Assembly (NCBI GenBank): GCA_003640385.1
Contig: RCAB01000347.1
Span: 1 to 64,000, forward strand
Reading direction: 5' to 3'
DNA length: 64,000 bases
Origin: Setaria digitata
Lineage: Eukaryota > Nematoda > Chromadorea > Rhabditida > Setariidae
Part shown: piece after piece, positions 22,981 to 36,559 of the stretch
Layout of the letters: every line of letters begins with the position of its first letter
How positions within the stretch are numbered: position 1 is the stretch's first letter
Position numbers and translations under genes: made by a program
The notes under the pieces: generated by a model
What the model saw: only the letters and a program-made list of their open reading frames with translations
Databases searched by the model: none
Told to the model about the DNA's origin: nothing

Positions 22981-24944
22981 TGTAATACTACAAAAAAAAA
23001 ATCAAGCTACTAAGAAGTTATACTTCCTCTTTACATCACAAAATTGCATTTTTTTTTTTTGATGAATGTTTAAACGAATCCGATTAATTCTTCTAGTTCC
23101 AGTTGATACCTGTCACACTACCTGATAGATAGTAGACACTAGTGAAAGACAAGGAATTTTTCTTAATATATTCTACCGCAATTTTTTTTTTTTTTTTTTT
23201 CTCTCACATCAATTATCATTTGAAATTGAAATTTTGAAATTTACCGGATGTATTTTACAAAATTGGTAATTTTAATTTATTATTTGTTCTTTTTCGTTTT
23301 CTTCTTCTTCTTTCTTCTTCTCTTTTTGCCTAATGAATTAAACACGCCGTTGATTATGCGTTTTAATGTTCAGAAACGTTAAAGCTTCCAGTTGTCTAAT
23401 TAACACTGAAATGATTGATGAGAAAAATGTATTTAGTTGAATTACTTTTACCTTCCTGATATGGTAAACTTATCATTCCTTATCATTTCAACTATTGCAT
23501 CAGCAATGATTTAACTTCTACGTACCATACTCTGTAACGTAACTTTCAATAAGTTCACGTTAATTATCATCATTTCAAACTATATTTTTTAATCTTATTA
23601 TATCATCAATGCATTAAGCTAAACAGAACAATCATAATCATCACTCGCATAATATTTATCTTATCATTTATCAGAAAGCGCATTTAACTACGAATATTTT
23701 TGGATGCGAATAATATTAAAATTTTATGACACAAAATTATTTTTCTGACGAAAAAAAAAAAAGAAGAAAAATTAATAAAAAATGGAATATGAAAATTAAA
23801 TAACTAAAAGCAAAAATTATTATTCACTAAAATTAATTTTATCATTTCAATTATAAAACAATTTAATTTAATATTTAAGCTTATAGCGATCCAAAAAAAC
23901 ATATTGTTAGTTAAAATTTGGACTAACTTCGTCATTTCTGGTACTATTATTAGCATCTATTCATTACTACTTTCATCGTCTCCCTTACCAACTTCTTTTT
24001 TTTTCCTTTTTTTTTTTCGGCTGAATTACTGAACAATTTGATTTAATGCAAGTTTCGAATCAAGAATCGTTCACATCTCTTTTCAATTTCATTTTTTTTC
24101 TTTTTTTTTTTTTTAAATTCTACCCTAACCTACAAAAAGAAGAAAAAGTATTTTATTTTAATTTTTTGTCTAGTTAATTAATGACAACACGTATACCATT
24201 AGAGTTTTTCTCATTTCTCAGCTAGAAATTGTAATATTATACAGTAATTAATCAATTAATTTTATTACTTCAATTATCAAATAATTTAATTTTAATGCTC
24301 AAGCTTATAGCAATCTAATCATTTTCTTTTTTTTTTCTACGTCTTTTTCTTCTTCTTCTATTTTTTTTTTTTTTTTTTAANTTTCAGAAAAAAAAAAAAA
24401 AAGAAAAAAAAAGAAATTGCTCATTTTTCAAATCAAATTTAAAATTTGCAATGTTCCCGAATGATATGTGCCTGTATTGTAATTATTACTATAATTATTA
24501 TCAGTTCAATTAGTAAACAAATTGCTTTAATGTGTAGGCTTCTCGATAGGGCCTATGTGAGAAAAAAAAGAAAAAAAAAAGAAAAAGAAAAAGAAAAGAA
24601 AAAAGAAAGAGAAAAATTAAAAGAGAACAAAAGAAAAGATTCTTTTCAACATTTGAAAGAAAAAAAGAAAAAATGATTCTTAGTTGTAAATGGAAACAAA
24701 AATGGTATTATTTCTTTATTTTTATCTATTTTAATAATGGTACAATAGTAGGGGGGCAGAAAAAAAAAAGACAGAGAGAGAGAAAGAAATAGAAAATGAA
24801 TTTTATACAAATTTTTAAATCATTTTTTCCTTTCATTTTGCAACTGTAAAGAAAAAAAGAGAATAGGAAAAATGCAACTAATTTATGCTTTCTTTTATTT
24901 TTCTCTTTGCCTTCCTCCGAATTATTTGCTGTAAAAACAAAAAA

Positions 24945-25290
24945 TTTTATTATTATTCATTATTATTACTTATTGTTACTACTATTCATCATTATTATTT
25001 ATTACTATTATTTCTCATTATTATTTATTATTATTATTATTTATTACTATTATTTATTATCATTATTTATTATTATTTTTTATCATTATTATTTATTAAT
25101 ATTTATTACTATTATTATTTATTATTGTTATTATTTACTATTATTATTATTTATTATTATGTAGTATTTATTATTATATATTATTATTATTTAATAAAAT
25201 TATTATTTATTATTTGCTATTATTATTTGTTGTTATTATTTATCATTATTGTTCATTATTTTATTATTATTATTATTAATTAATTTTTGC
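24945..25290. repeat. (TTA)n trinucleotide array
   Basis: About 340 bases of imperfect TTA/ATT repeat with scattered C and G changes. It produces Tyr/Ile/Leu-only open frames that are not genes. Confidence 0.9.
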
Positions 25291-28200
25291 TATAACTATC
25301 GTTGGCATTACTTTTATTGTTTTTTATTAATATTATTATTAATTGTTAATAGCGAATATTATTTGTTCATATTATTATCATTTATATTATTATTTCCTTG
25401 CTCTTTTTTCATTCCTCTATTATTTCTTTTTCTTTTTTTTCTTTTTTTTTTTTTTTGGAACAATTTCTATTTGCAGAAAGAAAAACTATTTTTTTTGAGA
25501 AAAATGAAAATTTCACAAAAAGATTTTTATTCATTTTCTTTTCCTCCTTCCTCATTTCGTGTAATTTTGTAATTGGAAAAACAAAATTTTAGTTGTTAGC
25601 ATTATTTTCCTGCTGGTTTAGATATTTTGTAATTAGAAATAGCGAAAAGAAAAAATGATGGCAAATTTTACATTTATTTCTCATTTTTTTTTTTTTATCC
25701 TTTTGATCAAATAATTTATTGCAGTTACCGAAAATGAGTTTTTTTTTTTTCTTCTAAAACTTCATATCTCTTTATTTGTTTGTTTATTTATGTATTTCGT
25801 TATTTATTCCTTCATTTATTTATATTGTCTTTTGTTTTTTTTTTCTTTTTCATTTCTTGTATGGAAAAAATTTATAATTAATGAAAAATACTGGAAAAAA
25901 AGAGGAAAGAATAATTACCATGCAGCGAAATATTTTGTTTTGTATGTTATTCATTATTCCATCAAATTACCTCCTTTAAAATTTCTATCATTTGTACTAA
26001 AATTTACTACATACTTTAAGTGTAATGTTAATTTTCCTTTTTTTTTTTTTAAACTTTTCCTTGCTTTTATCACAATTTGCACCTTCGGTATTATATTTGA
26101 ATTTTTCTCGTTTTTTTTTTTTTTTTTTTTCTTTTTTGTTTAAATTATACGCTCAATCAAATTTGTCCCTATCATTAATGCACACCTACGAACTATTGCT
26201 AAATTAATTCTTCCCATTTAATTTTTTCCCTTTCCTCTTTTTCTTCTTTTCTTTGGCTCTTAATTATTATATAAATAAGGAAAAAAGATTGCTTTTTCAT
26301 CTTGACATTATTTGTTAAAGCAGTAAACTTTTCTCGACATAATGTAAGTAAGTAATTATTGTTGAAGTAGTTTGGTCTAGGTAGTTATTTTGCAATAGTC
26401 TAATCTAAGGAAATGATTGCTGATGAATGATGATAGCCTGTGACATTCAGGAAAGTGCATATAACAGCAATTTTGTTTCATAAAAACGTTGATATGATTT
26501 CTTATAGCTGCGAAAATAAATAATGATAATAACTATTTTAGGTTGCTATAATGATAGCATGATGAAAATTTTGCAATATTCTCTGATCATGATAATAATT
26601 AATTCTTTGAATTTAATTTTTTTTTTTTGGCATAGTAATATGTTTAATAATTATATTTTATTAGTAATCTGAAAATTTTGAATTTTTTCTAATACAAATG
26701 GAGGACGGGAAGCAAAAGGAATATAAAAAGGAACTTGAAATAGCATTTGAAGCGTAAATGGAAATAAAAAAATATTGAGGCAAAAAATAAAATTCTTTTA
26801 CAAAAAAAAGAGTCATTGATTTTATCAATTATACCCGTAAATTATCTAAATAATTTAATTTCTTGTTTTTATTTGATGTGATAGAAAATTTAGAACACAA
26901 TTACAGATGGTAGATACTTCTAGAAAAATAAAATTCACTACGAAAAATGTTGATGAAATTGATAAATGGGAAGTTTCAAAAACATTTTTATCATTGTTAT
27001 TTGTTAATTATCAATTAATTTCGTACTTTTTTTAAATGAAGATAGTAAAAAGTGCAATTTGTAACTGGAAGTGTTCTTTTTTTTTTCTCTCTCGTATTTA
27101 TAATTAGCTTACTTTTTCATAAAAATCAGTTAATAATTTCTTTTTTAATTACACTTTTATTCAATTTACTTATGTTTCCTTCTTTCTTTTTTTTTCATTG
27201 CTTAAAAAAACAAGAACTATTTACTTTTTCTCCTTTTGTTTTAATTAAAAAATTTATATTAACATTATTTAAAAAAAAAAAAATTTTTTTTTTTTTGTAA
27301 AAAACACATAAACGATCAGTCGAATGTTTCATCGCTTTTACATTGCCATGCAAATGATTTCTATTTTAATTTAATTTTCCGATCAAAATCATTCATCGAA
27401 ACGAGCATTCCTTCAACTCTCTCAATTTTTTCCTTTTTTTTTTTCTTTATGCATTTTTAAATTTCACAATTATTTTCATGCACTTCGAAAAGAAGATGAA
27501 GGAAAAAAAAAGTGAAAGAAAACAAAAACTCTCTTCCTCGATTTTTATTATGACTGGAAAAGAAGCAAAAAAAAAAAAAAAATTAAAAAAAAAAAATGAA
27601 AATATAAAAAGAAATAGAAGAATGAGAAATTTGACCGTTTTGACTTTTATTGGCTTTCATTAAATTCATTTTTTCGTTTATCGAAGTTTTTCTCTTTTTT
27701 TTTTTTTTTTTTCCCTTTGTCATCAATTTCGAAAAATTATAATTTTGTTTTTTCCTCCTATTGCTATTATTAATTTTATTGGTTTTTCGTTCAGCATTTC
27801 AGTCGTTTTGTTAAATGTTAAATGCTCAATTTAAAAACTTTTTTTTTTTTTTTTTTTTTTTATTCTTTCTTTCTTTTAAAGTGTTCATGAATAAATGAGT
27901 ATGTGGGACAAACTTGTTGGACTGATAACGATGATAGTGAACTTTGTAACAACATATAGACGATGAAGTGATGGGAAAATTTCAGTTAGTTAGCCATTTC
28001 CTTTTTTCTTTTAATTTGTAAATTAATTATCAGTTGAATGAAGTAATGAAGTACAAGAGTTTTTTTTTTTTTTAAGTAATTAAGTGGAAAAAAATTTTTT
28101 GCATCCAAAAGTTTTCATATAGTTATACATTTGTTAATATATCAGCAGTTATGATAAAGTGATATTCCAAAAAAAAAAAAAAAACATTGAGAATTTAGTT

Positions 28201-30045
28201 TAGCTAAGATTAGAATGGTAAATTGTAAGAAAAAAAAAGGATGAAATTTCAATAATTTTAATTATCAAACGTGTGAATCAACGTAAATATGTGATGTGCG
28301 TGAGTTTGACGTAAGGTAATAATAATTTAGAATGAATATCACACCAGTTCTTTTATTATATATTAAGAAACAATTTATTGTTAATGAATTGAAAAAGTTA
28401 ATTGGTTACAAAATTGCTCAAAAAAAAAAAAGAAAAAAAGAAAAATCGTAATTTTTATCAGAAGATAAACATTTTTGTTTGATTCATTTTCTTCTTCTTT
28501 TCTCATTTTTTTTTTTATTTTGATTTCGACAGGTTTCAAGTAATTTTATTAATTTCACTTTTTGCTTCTCAAACAAAATTGAATTTGAAAAATTTTTCAA
28601 AAAAAAAAAAACAGAAAAAAGGAATTTCGTTTTATAACCAAAAAATCGAATTAAATTAATTACGTACTGCTACTAGTGCTGATTAATTTAATTACGCTAC
28701 ATTAATCAAAATAGCTCCTGTACAATTTTTCTCATTTTTTTCCTTTTTCTTTTTGTTTTTTTGTACTTCTTGCATTAACTTACCTTTGCTTTAATAGAAA
28801 TAAGAGTAGAATGGTTGAGGTGTGGAACAAAATTTGGAGAGTAATTAATTTACAATACAGTTAATGAGTAAAAATTGTACGCATACACGACGTTGTACAA
28901 TTTTTTCAAAATGAAAAAATTTTGTTTATGTGTTAAACATTTATTTGCCTGCTGCTTTACAATAAAATTTTAAATTTTTCAACAGTTTTTTTTCTTTTTT
29001 TTTCTTTACTAAAAAGGAAGAAAAGAATGAGAAAAAATATTTTGAGTATTAATTTCTCATTTGAGCTGCTATGAAATTTGCTTTGTCGCTTTTTTTTTTC
29101 TTGCTTTTAGGCCTTTTTAAATTTTTAATTTTTTCCATGTGATATTTCAAATACTTATTTATATTCCAATTAGGCAGTGAAAGAAAATTTTTTTTTTTTT
29201 TTTTTTAAAGTTTAGTGGCAAACAATTCATCTGTTCCGTTAGCAACAGTTTATTATTCTGCTATTTTTATGACAATATTTTTTGCACATAATTAAAGTGA
29301 AAATTTTATTTAAATGCTTCCTACTTATTTTATTTATTTATATACTGTTAGTACTATTTTTACTTATTTATTGTTTTTTATTAAAATTTGTTTTTGGATT
29401 TTATATGTTCATCTCATGATGTATTTAAAAAAATGTATTTACAAGAGCACAAATAATCAGATTAATAAATATTTTTCTTTTCAATGGAATATGTTTTTTT
29501 TTAAGTTTTTTTTTCATCTTTCCTTATTGCTTCTTCTTTCAATTTTGCCTTTTTTTTTTTGCTTCCTTTTAAGTATAATTTGATTTTTGGTATTTGCTAA
29601 AATAAATAAAACTTTTTTTTTTCAATTTCTTCATTTCCTTATTCTTTTTCTTTTTTTTTGTTTCGTTTTCCTTTCATTTTCAAACTTTGCTTAACATCTT
29701 TTTATTAGTGAAATGGGGAACAAATTTCCTTCTGTCTTTTTTGTCCTACTTTTTTTATTTTTGCTTTTTTAGCTTGGCAAACTATCAATAATCTAATTTT
29801 CTATTAATTATGAAAGCATTGTGAATGTTTTAACGCTTAATTGGAAGAGAATTACTTATAAGCTTCTAATTCAGGAAGTGACATTGAAGCCTAAAATTGA
29901 AGTCTTCACATCAATTTTTTTTCTTTCTTTTCTGAATTTTTTTTTTTGATAATTTTCCCGCAAAATATAACTACTTTTTCCTCAGGTGGCACTATTTGAT
30001 ATGTCACTAGAACGACAACTGGATAATTCTCTTTTCCCTAGCCCC

Positions 30046-30168
30046 CAGATGACCGCTACTGTTCATTACCCCTGGCACAGATGACCTCTACCGTTGATTT
30101 TCCTACTGCAAATGACTACTAAATTTCATTATTTTAGCAAAATTACCGCTAATTTCGCTATCTTTGAT
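30046..30168. repeat. Decayed tandem repeat, about 30 bases, four units
   Basis: Units begin CAGATGACCGCTAC, CAGATGACCTCTAC, CAAATGACTACTAA and CAAAATTACCGCTAA at about 30046, 30078, 30109 and 30138. The first two are well preserved; the last two have decayed. Confidence 0.55.
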
Positions 30169-31528
30169 AAGCAATTGAGTTTGCTTTAGTTACTTTTAAA
30201 ATTTCTATTGGAATTTGAAATTTTATAAATTACTTTAAATGTGAATGATACTTTGTTAAGGAAATTAGGAAACAACTTTTGATGATGCACTTACCCAATA
30301 AAATGTATCATGCGTTTTTTTTTTCTTTTTTTTTTTTAATATGTTTTGTTTTGCTCTTGTATTTTTTAATTTTTACTGATCATTTGTCACAATAATGATC
30401 GCTTTTTCTTTTACCTTTCTTTTGGATTCCTAAATTTGAAAATTTCTTCTAATTCAGAATCATTTTTTTTTTTTTTTTTTTTTTTTTTGGGGAGGGGGGC
30501 ATTTTGTAAAGTTCTGGAAAAAATTTATAAGTACTTATTTTTAAATTTCTGAATTTTTTTTTTTTAAACTCATTCTGTGAGCAAAAATTCATATAATGAA
30601 AATGTGCTATGGTTTTTTTTCTTTTTTTCTTTTTTTTTTTTTTTGGATGGAATAATGGTAGAATCATTCTTATTACAACAAAATATAAATTTCCGTTTCT
30701 TTTCCTTTTTTTCTTTTTTCTTTTACTTGAATAAATAGAAAAGTATTATTATCTATGTTTATCAGATTTATCATTTATCATCACTTGGTGATAAATCATT
30801 TAGTTTGATTAACAGTTGTAAAAAAACAAGAAAAAAAAATTGTTGAACGGAGCGAAAAAGCTGACAGAAAAGAAGAAATAAAGTGTAAAATTTGAACGAA
30901 TTAGCATACGATCTGAGGAGGAAGTTAAAAGAAGAAAAAATTAAACTTCTGATAATATGCTGATAATAATGCATAGTAGTAATTAATAATTAAGCTCCTG
31001 TATTGTACAAAATCGCTAAAATGTATCGAGTTAATAACAAATATAGTAATGAGTAATAAACATGAAGCAACTTCAGATTACATTTTATCAGTTTTACTGA
31101 ACCGGAAATTCTCTTCCTTTTTTTCTCAGGAAAAAAAAAAAGAATTTAAAAAAATTTGCCCTTTCAACTTCAAAAGCAAAAAAAAAAAAAAAAAGAAAAT
31201 AGAAAAAGAAATTCTGATTTATTGATAATTGATTTTTTAAAGGGCAGCTGTTTTCGCTTATTGCTATTAATGTTGAATTAATGGATTGTGATGAAACTAT
31301 AAACTTTCTTTTTCAGCTCTTTTTTTTTTCAATTTAAAAATTTACTCAGAAAAGAAAAAAAAAAAAAAAAAAAAAAAGAAAGGAAGAATGAAAAGTGGGT
31401 AGGAGAAATGAAGATGAAAAATATGATATTGCGAGTGTAATAACTTACTCCTAATTAATTTGCAGCAATTTTATTTCAAATTTATCATCATTAATGATAG
31501 AGTCATTCTAATTATTAATTTCCATTAT

Positions 31529-32090
31529 CATTTACACGCATTCTTAATTAAAATGCAAATGTATTGGAAGAAAACAAAATCATTGTGAGCATAATTTTAC
31601 ATTATATCATCAATTCATTTACACGCATTTCTCTCACGTAAAATAGGAAAATATTACGGCGAAAAATTAACTACAAAATTATGATTTTTATTATATGAAT
31701 TATTATCTTTCTATATGAATTTTGCTTACTTAAAATGTGAATATAATGGAATAAATTGCTAGAGTTAAAATTTTTTTTCGTCACAATACTAATTCAGTTA
31801 CACGTGTATCGTTCACGTAAAGTAGATAGATTATAGGATAAATCACTATAATTGTCAGTACTGTTCTCATAGCAAGCACACACTTCTGGCATGTAAAATG
31901 TAAATATTTTAAAAGAAAATCACCGTAGATGTAATTTTGATGATAGCAACCATTTTGTAAGATGTCTTGCTCTCACGCAAAAGATAAATAACCTGCAGAA
32001 AATCACTATAATTATAATTATAGCTAATTAATAGTTTATTTACACTTATTTGTATCGTTTCTGGAGTAAAATATCTTTGGAAATGTTTTA
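31529..32090. repeat. Decayed tandem array, about 86-base period, seven units
   Basis: A core resembling CACGTAAAATAG recurs with its AAAT part at 31551, 31641, 31733, 31820, 31896, 31980 and 32069, spacings of 76-92 bases. Several units also keep an upstream TTTACACG and a downstream AATCACTATAATTAT. Individual units differ strongly, so the array is old. Confidence 0.65.
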
Positions 32091-32547
32091 CATGCTTTTT
32101 TATGGCATATTTTGGTTTTTTTTCTTTTTTTTTTCATTTTTTTTTACATCATATTAGTTATGTCTAAATAATTGTCGCATGATACTTTTCCGTATTTAAA
32201 TATCAATTTTAAGGATTTTTAAATATGAAATGATGTCATTCGAATAGATAATTTAACCGTCACTTGAATTAACACCGTTTGTTAATGGTTGTCATCTTTC
32301 AAAAATGTTCACAATCTCTGTGACACTGTCACCCATTTAAACCTCAAACATACCGTTTCAATATTTATTTCATATGACAACACTGAATCTATTTAGCATT
32401 GGCGCATTTGTCGCATCAAATCGGTTACAGTCAGCTGTTAACTTATCAGTGTGTTAACTTCTGATATCGCAGCTAACCAATCACTCATTTTCCTGTTTTT
32501 CTTTTTTCTTTTCTTTGTCTTTTCTTTGCATGAAAGTTTAAGTTATC

Positions 32548-32640
32548 ACTTATATAATATATATTATATAAGTACAAGTACTTATATAACATATATATAT
32601 ATAATATAAGTGATATGAGTGATAATATATATAAATATAT
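32548..32640. repeat. AT palindrome cluster
   Basis: 32548-32573 is a perfect 26-base palindrome; the following AT block repeats parts of it and ends in a second ATAAGTGAT-type arm. Confidence 0.8.
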
Positions 32641-34531
32641 ATTTTGGCAATTTCATTAGTACAAGTATGCAAGGAAAAAAAGCTGAAAAAAGGAGGAAAA
32701 TAATGTAATTTATTGAATTGCATTAAACTTTTTCAATTCTTTGCAATTACTCAATTATGATTTGCAGTATTTTGTCATTTTTGAGACTTACAATGCTTTA
32801 TTTTTCAACCAAATTTTCCACTAAATAATTTATTCTCATTCATTTCAATAATAAAATAACAATTTATTGGTATTAATTTATTTATTTTTTTTCATTATCT
32901 TTCTCTTTTTTTTTTTTCTTTTATCCATAAATAATTGCATCAAATTATTTGTTTAAGCTTCCTCAATGAACGAATCATTTATTTTTGGGCATTATAAAAA
33001 TGAATGCTTGAAAAGTTTTACTTAATCTATTTATTTATTTCTTTTTTTTTCCCCGTTTCTTTCTCTCCACTTTTTTTTTTTTTTTTTTAAGGATAGAGGA
33101 AAAGAGGAAGTTAATTCTGGAATCAATTACTATTAATTATTGGAGTATTCATAATTCTGCATCCATATCTTATGCATATTTATTTGCTTCAAATCATTTC
33201 TATAAGCTTAGTTTTTTTCTCCTTTTTTTTTTTCTTTTTTTTTTTTCGTTTTAAATCCTCTCCACGAAGCTTTAATGAATTTAGTCACTCGAAAATTTCG
33301 CATTCGATTTTTATACTACTTAATTTTTTTTTCCTTTCTTTTTTTTCCCTTTAGGAAAAACAAATTACTTATGTGTGATTGAATTATATTTCACTTAATT
33401 TCAAATTCCTTTAATTCCTTTTCTTTTTCACTTTGAAATTGACTTGCTTTAATTCAGTAATTACCGTGTGTTTAGTGAAGTTTTTGAATGTTGGTACTTA
33501 AATGTGGCTAATTTAGCAAATATTTCTTTGAAAAAAAAAAAAAGGATAAAAAGATAAAAATAAAAAATAGGAGAAAGGGAAATTAAATTAAACATTGTTA
33601 ATGTTTGCTAACAAATTTCATTGCACTCCGATAACATCAAAAATTATTAATCTTTCAAACATTTTGATATTTGACGTCAATCTAATTAATCATTAAAAAC
33701 ATCAGAAATTAAGTTGATAATTTTCTTTTTTTTTTCTTTTTCTTTCCAATACCATCAATTGAAATTGTTTGAAAATTTAAATTGCATTCGATTGATTGAT
33801 TCATTGATCGAACGAAGTTGGAAAGATAAGAAAAAAAAAAAAAAAGAATTTGTTAATTGCATTTTAAAATTGGTTCTGTTGTAAAATTTATTTATTTATT
33901 TGTTTTTCCAACTATTTTTTTACTTTTTTGTTTTGTTTTTTTTTTTTTGAATTTTAATGTTAGTTTCTAAATTGAAAGCATTGAAAATTGATGAAAAATT
34001 CTCATTTCAAATGAATTTTTTCATTTTCCTTCATCTCTTCACTCTCTCCTTTCTACCGTTACAATTTCTTATCCCTTCCTCATTTCAATTTTTTTTTTTT
34101 TATGTTTCAATTTTACTGAATTTTTACTACAAATTTTTGAAAAGCTCGAGCTACTGAAATACGACATTATAACGAAATGGAACAACTGTTATTAGAAGAG
34201 ATCGAGAAATTTTAACAGGAGAAAAAAAAGGATAAAGGAAAAGTGAAAGTGGAAAATTTAGGAAGTAAAGCCCTGAAATAGATTATTTCCTGTTCATTTT
34301 ACTGATTTTCATTCACTTTAAATTTCTCCTCAATTTTTTTTTTCGTTTTTTTTTTCGAGAAACTTTTAAAAGAACGAAAGAAAGAAACAGAATAAGTTTG
34401 AATAAAAGAAATGAGATAAGTGAAAGAAAAAAAAAAAGAAATGAAATAGATGTCAAAAGTGGAAAAAAATAGATCAGCTTTTTGGCTTTCTCGAATTTTA
34501 ATTGCAAATTGTTAATCGTCGAAACCATTTG

Positions 34532-34840
34532 GTAATGAACAGAAGTGAAATGATTATTTTGCTATCATTTTATCAATCTCACTATCCGATAATTGTTAAC
34601 GATCATTAACAAATTCTGAAGTATCCTTTTGATGTAACTGAACAAAAATGAAATGATTATTCTGCAATCATTTTATCAATTTCACTATCCAATAATCATT
34701 AAAGACTATCAGTGCATATATGGTAGGGTTTTTTTTTTTTTTTTTTTTTTTTTAATACGAAAACTGTCAAATGTAATTGAATAAAAATGAAGTGATTACG
34801 TTCTTATAATTTTATTATTAAACAATCGTTAAAGATAAGT
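34532..34840. repeat. Tandem repeat, about 102 bases, three units
   Basis: Units begin GTAATGAAC (34532), GTAACTGAAC (34634) and GTAATTGAAT (34773). Units 1 and 2 share long near-identical stretches such as ATGAAATGATTATT and ATCATTTTATCAAT. Unit 2 is lengthened by a T run of about 26. Confidence 0.75.
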
Positions 34841-35749
34841 CACAAATTTGCGCTCATCCTATTTATTTTTAGCGAAATTCTTCTCTAAAAAAAAAAAAAA
34901 AAAAAAGAAATAATTTAATTTAACAGTTTGCTATTTTATATTGCTTCCGTCTTTACTTTCCTTCTCTTTCAAGTTTAATTAATTCGTTTTTTTTTTTTCA
35001 TTTATTTAATATTTTATCAACAGAATATTTGTTTTTTTTTTTTTAAATTTTTTTTACAATTTAACAACTCCCTGTTAAAAGTGCTAATTTTTTTTATTTG
35101 GAAATTTCATAATTTCATGCACAACATTTATACTCAACATTTTATTGACCCTATTTATTTATTTATTTATTTATTTGTTTAATTGCTTAGTCATTTATTT
35201 ATGTGTTTTTAACAGTTTATTATATAATATTTTCCATTCAGCAACTAATTTACGCAATATTTATTCACTTTTCATTTTTTATTTTTTGAATCAACCGCTA
35301 TTTTTCTAACCTCGTCCAATTAATATTCACTTCCTTTTTTTCCCAGTCATTAAGCTTTGAAATATTTGTTTTTTTTTATTTCTGATTTCATTACATTATC
35401 ATTATCAATTTTTTTTATTCAACGATTTGTTAGTATGATAATTATTAATTTTTCAAAAAAAAATCTCGAAAAATTTTTATTCTCAATTTAACGATTTATA
35501 AAAGTGTTCCCTGTTTAAAAGAGTTATATGCTAGATTAAAAAAGATTAAAAGAAGATATACATTATATATAAGTTATAAATTTCATATATTTTTCTGTTT
35601 CAGTTAACTAAAAGCATATTAAGAGCATCGTCAATTAATAGAATTTATAAGTTTAATAAGTGTATTAATTAATATTTCGACATATTAATAATATTTATCT
35701 TCGATGGCATTCATTAATTGATTATAGCTTTTGCGAGGGAAGTCAAATT

Positions 35750-36350
35750 GTTAGAAGCAAGAATTTGTTATCATAAGTTAACATCAAGACTATTTAAGCA
35801 CCAAAAACGGAGAAGAAAGAGCACTTCAATAAAATCAAAATGTTTCGGATGAAATTTATTTTCACAAATTGGTGTTAAAAAACTGATCAAGTGCTAATAT
35901 AATCTAAAAAGTAATTAAATGTTGTGAAATTGAAAAAAAAAAAAAAAAGATCGTTCTAAATCAATTTTATTGTATAAATTGATATTGAAAACTAATTAAG
36001 CACCAATAATATTCGAAAAGAGATAGAAAAAAAAAATGGAATGATATTAAAAACCAAAAATTACTTTAAATGAAATTTGGTATGTGCACTAATTAAATAC
36101 CTGGAATATAACTCAAAAAAATGACAACGGAATGGTGTCAATAAATGAGGAAAAAATTGCACTGGGTGAAATTTATCATCAAAAATTGATGTTCGAATTA
36201 ATCAAGAACTTATATATAATTCTTAGAAAAGAAGGACGGTAGTGGAACCATATTAAAAAAGAGGAAATTGTTTGAATGAAATTCGATATTAGAAATAAAA
36301 TAGAATTGGTATGATTTAGAAAAGAAAGACAGTGATGGAATGCAATTGAA
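35750..36350. repeat. Decayed tandem array, about 110-base period, six units
   Basis: A GAAATTT-like anchor recurs at about 35852, 35963, 36073, 36169 and 36279 (spacings 111, 110, 96 and 110), with a diverged first unit at about 35755. Shared parts include AAATTGATATT, CTAATTAAGCACC and GGAATGGTGT. Confidence 0.65.
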
Positions 36351-36538
36351 GAAAAAAAAAAAAAAAAAAAAAGAAAAGGATAAATTTTTTAAATAGATGT
36401 TTAATAGATTGTATTTCGTCAATTAATATTTCAACTAAACAAAATATACTTTAAAAACAAAAAAAAAAAAAAATTAATTTTGTTATGAGTTTAAAAAAAT
36501 GAAATTTAACAAAAAAAAAAAAAAAAAAAAAAAGAGCA

Positions 36539-36559
36539 AGAGAGAGAGAGAGAGAGAGA
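36539..36559 (+). repeat. (GA)n microsatellite
   Basis: About ten GA units directly after a long A run. Confidence 0.9.

Noticed and set aside
24885..25572. Tyr/Ile/Leu-rich frames resembling membrane proteins
   Set aside because: Translation of the (TTA)n array and poly(T) flanks.
28871..28906. Inverted repeat AAAATTGTAC / GTACAATTTT
   Set aside because: Ten-base arms around a short loop are expected by chance at this base composition and length.
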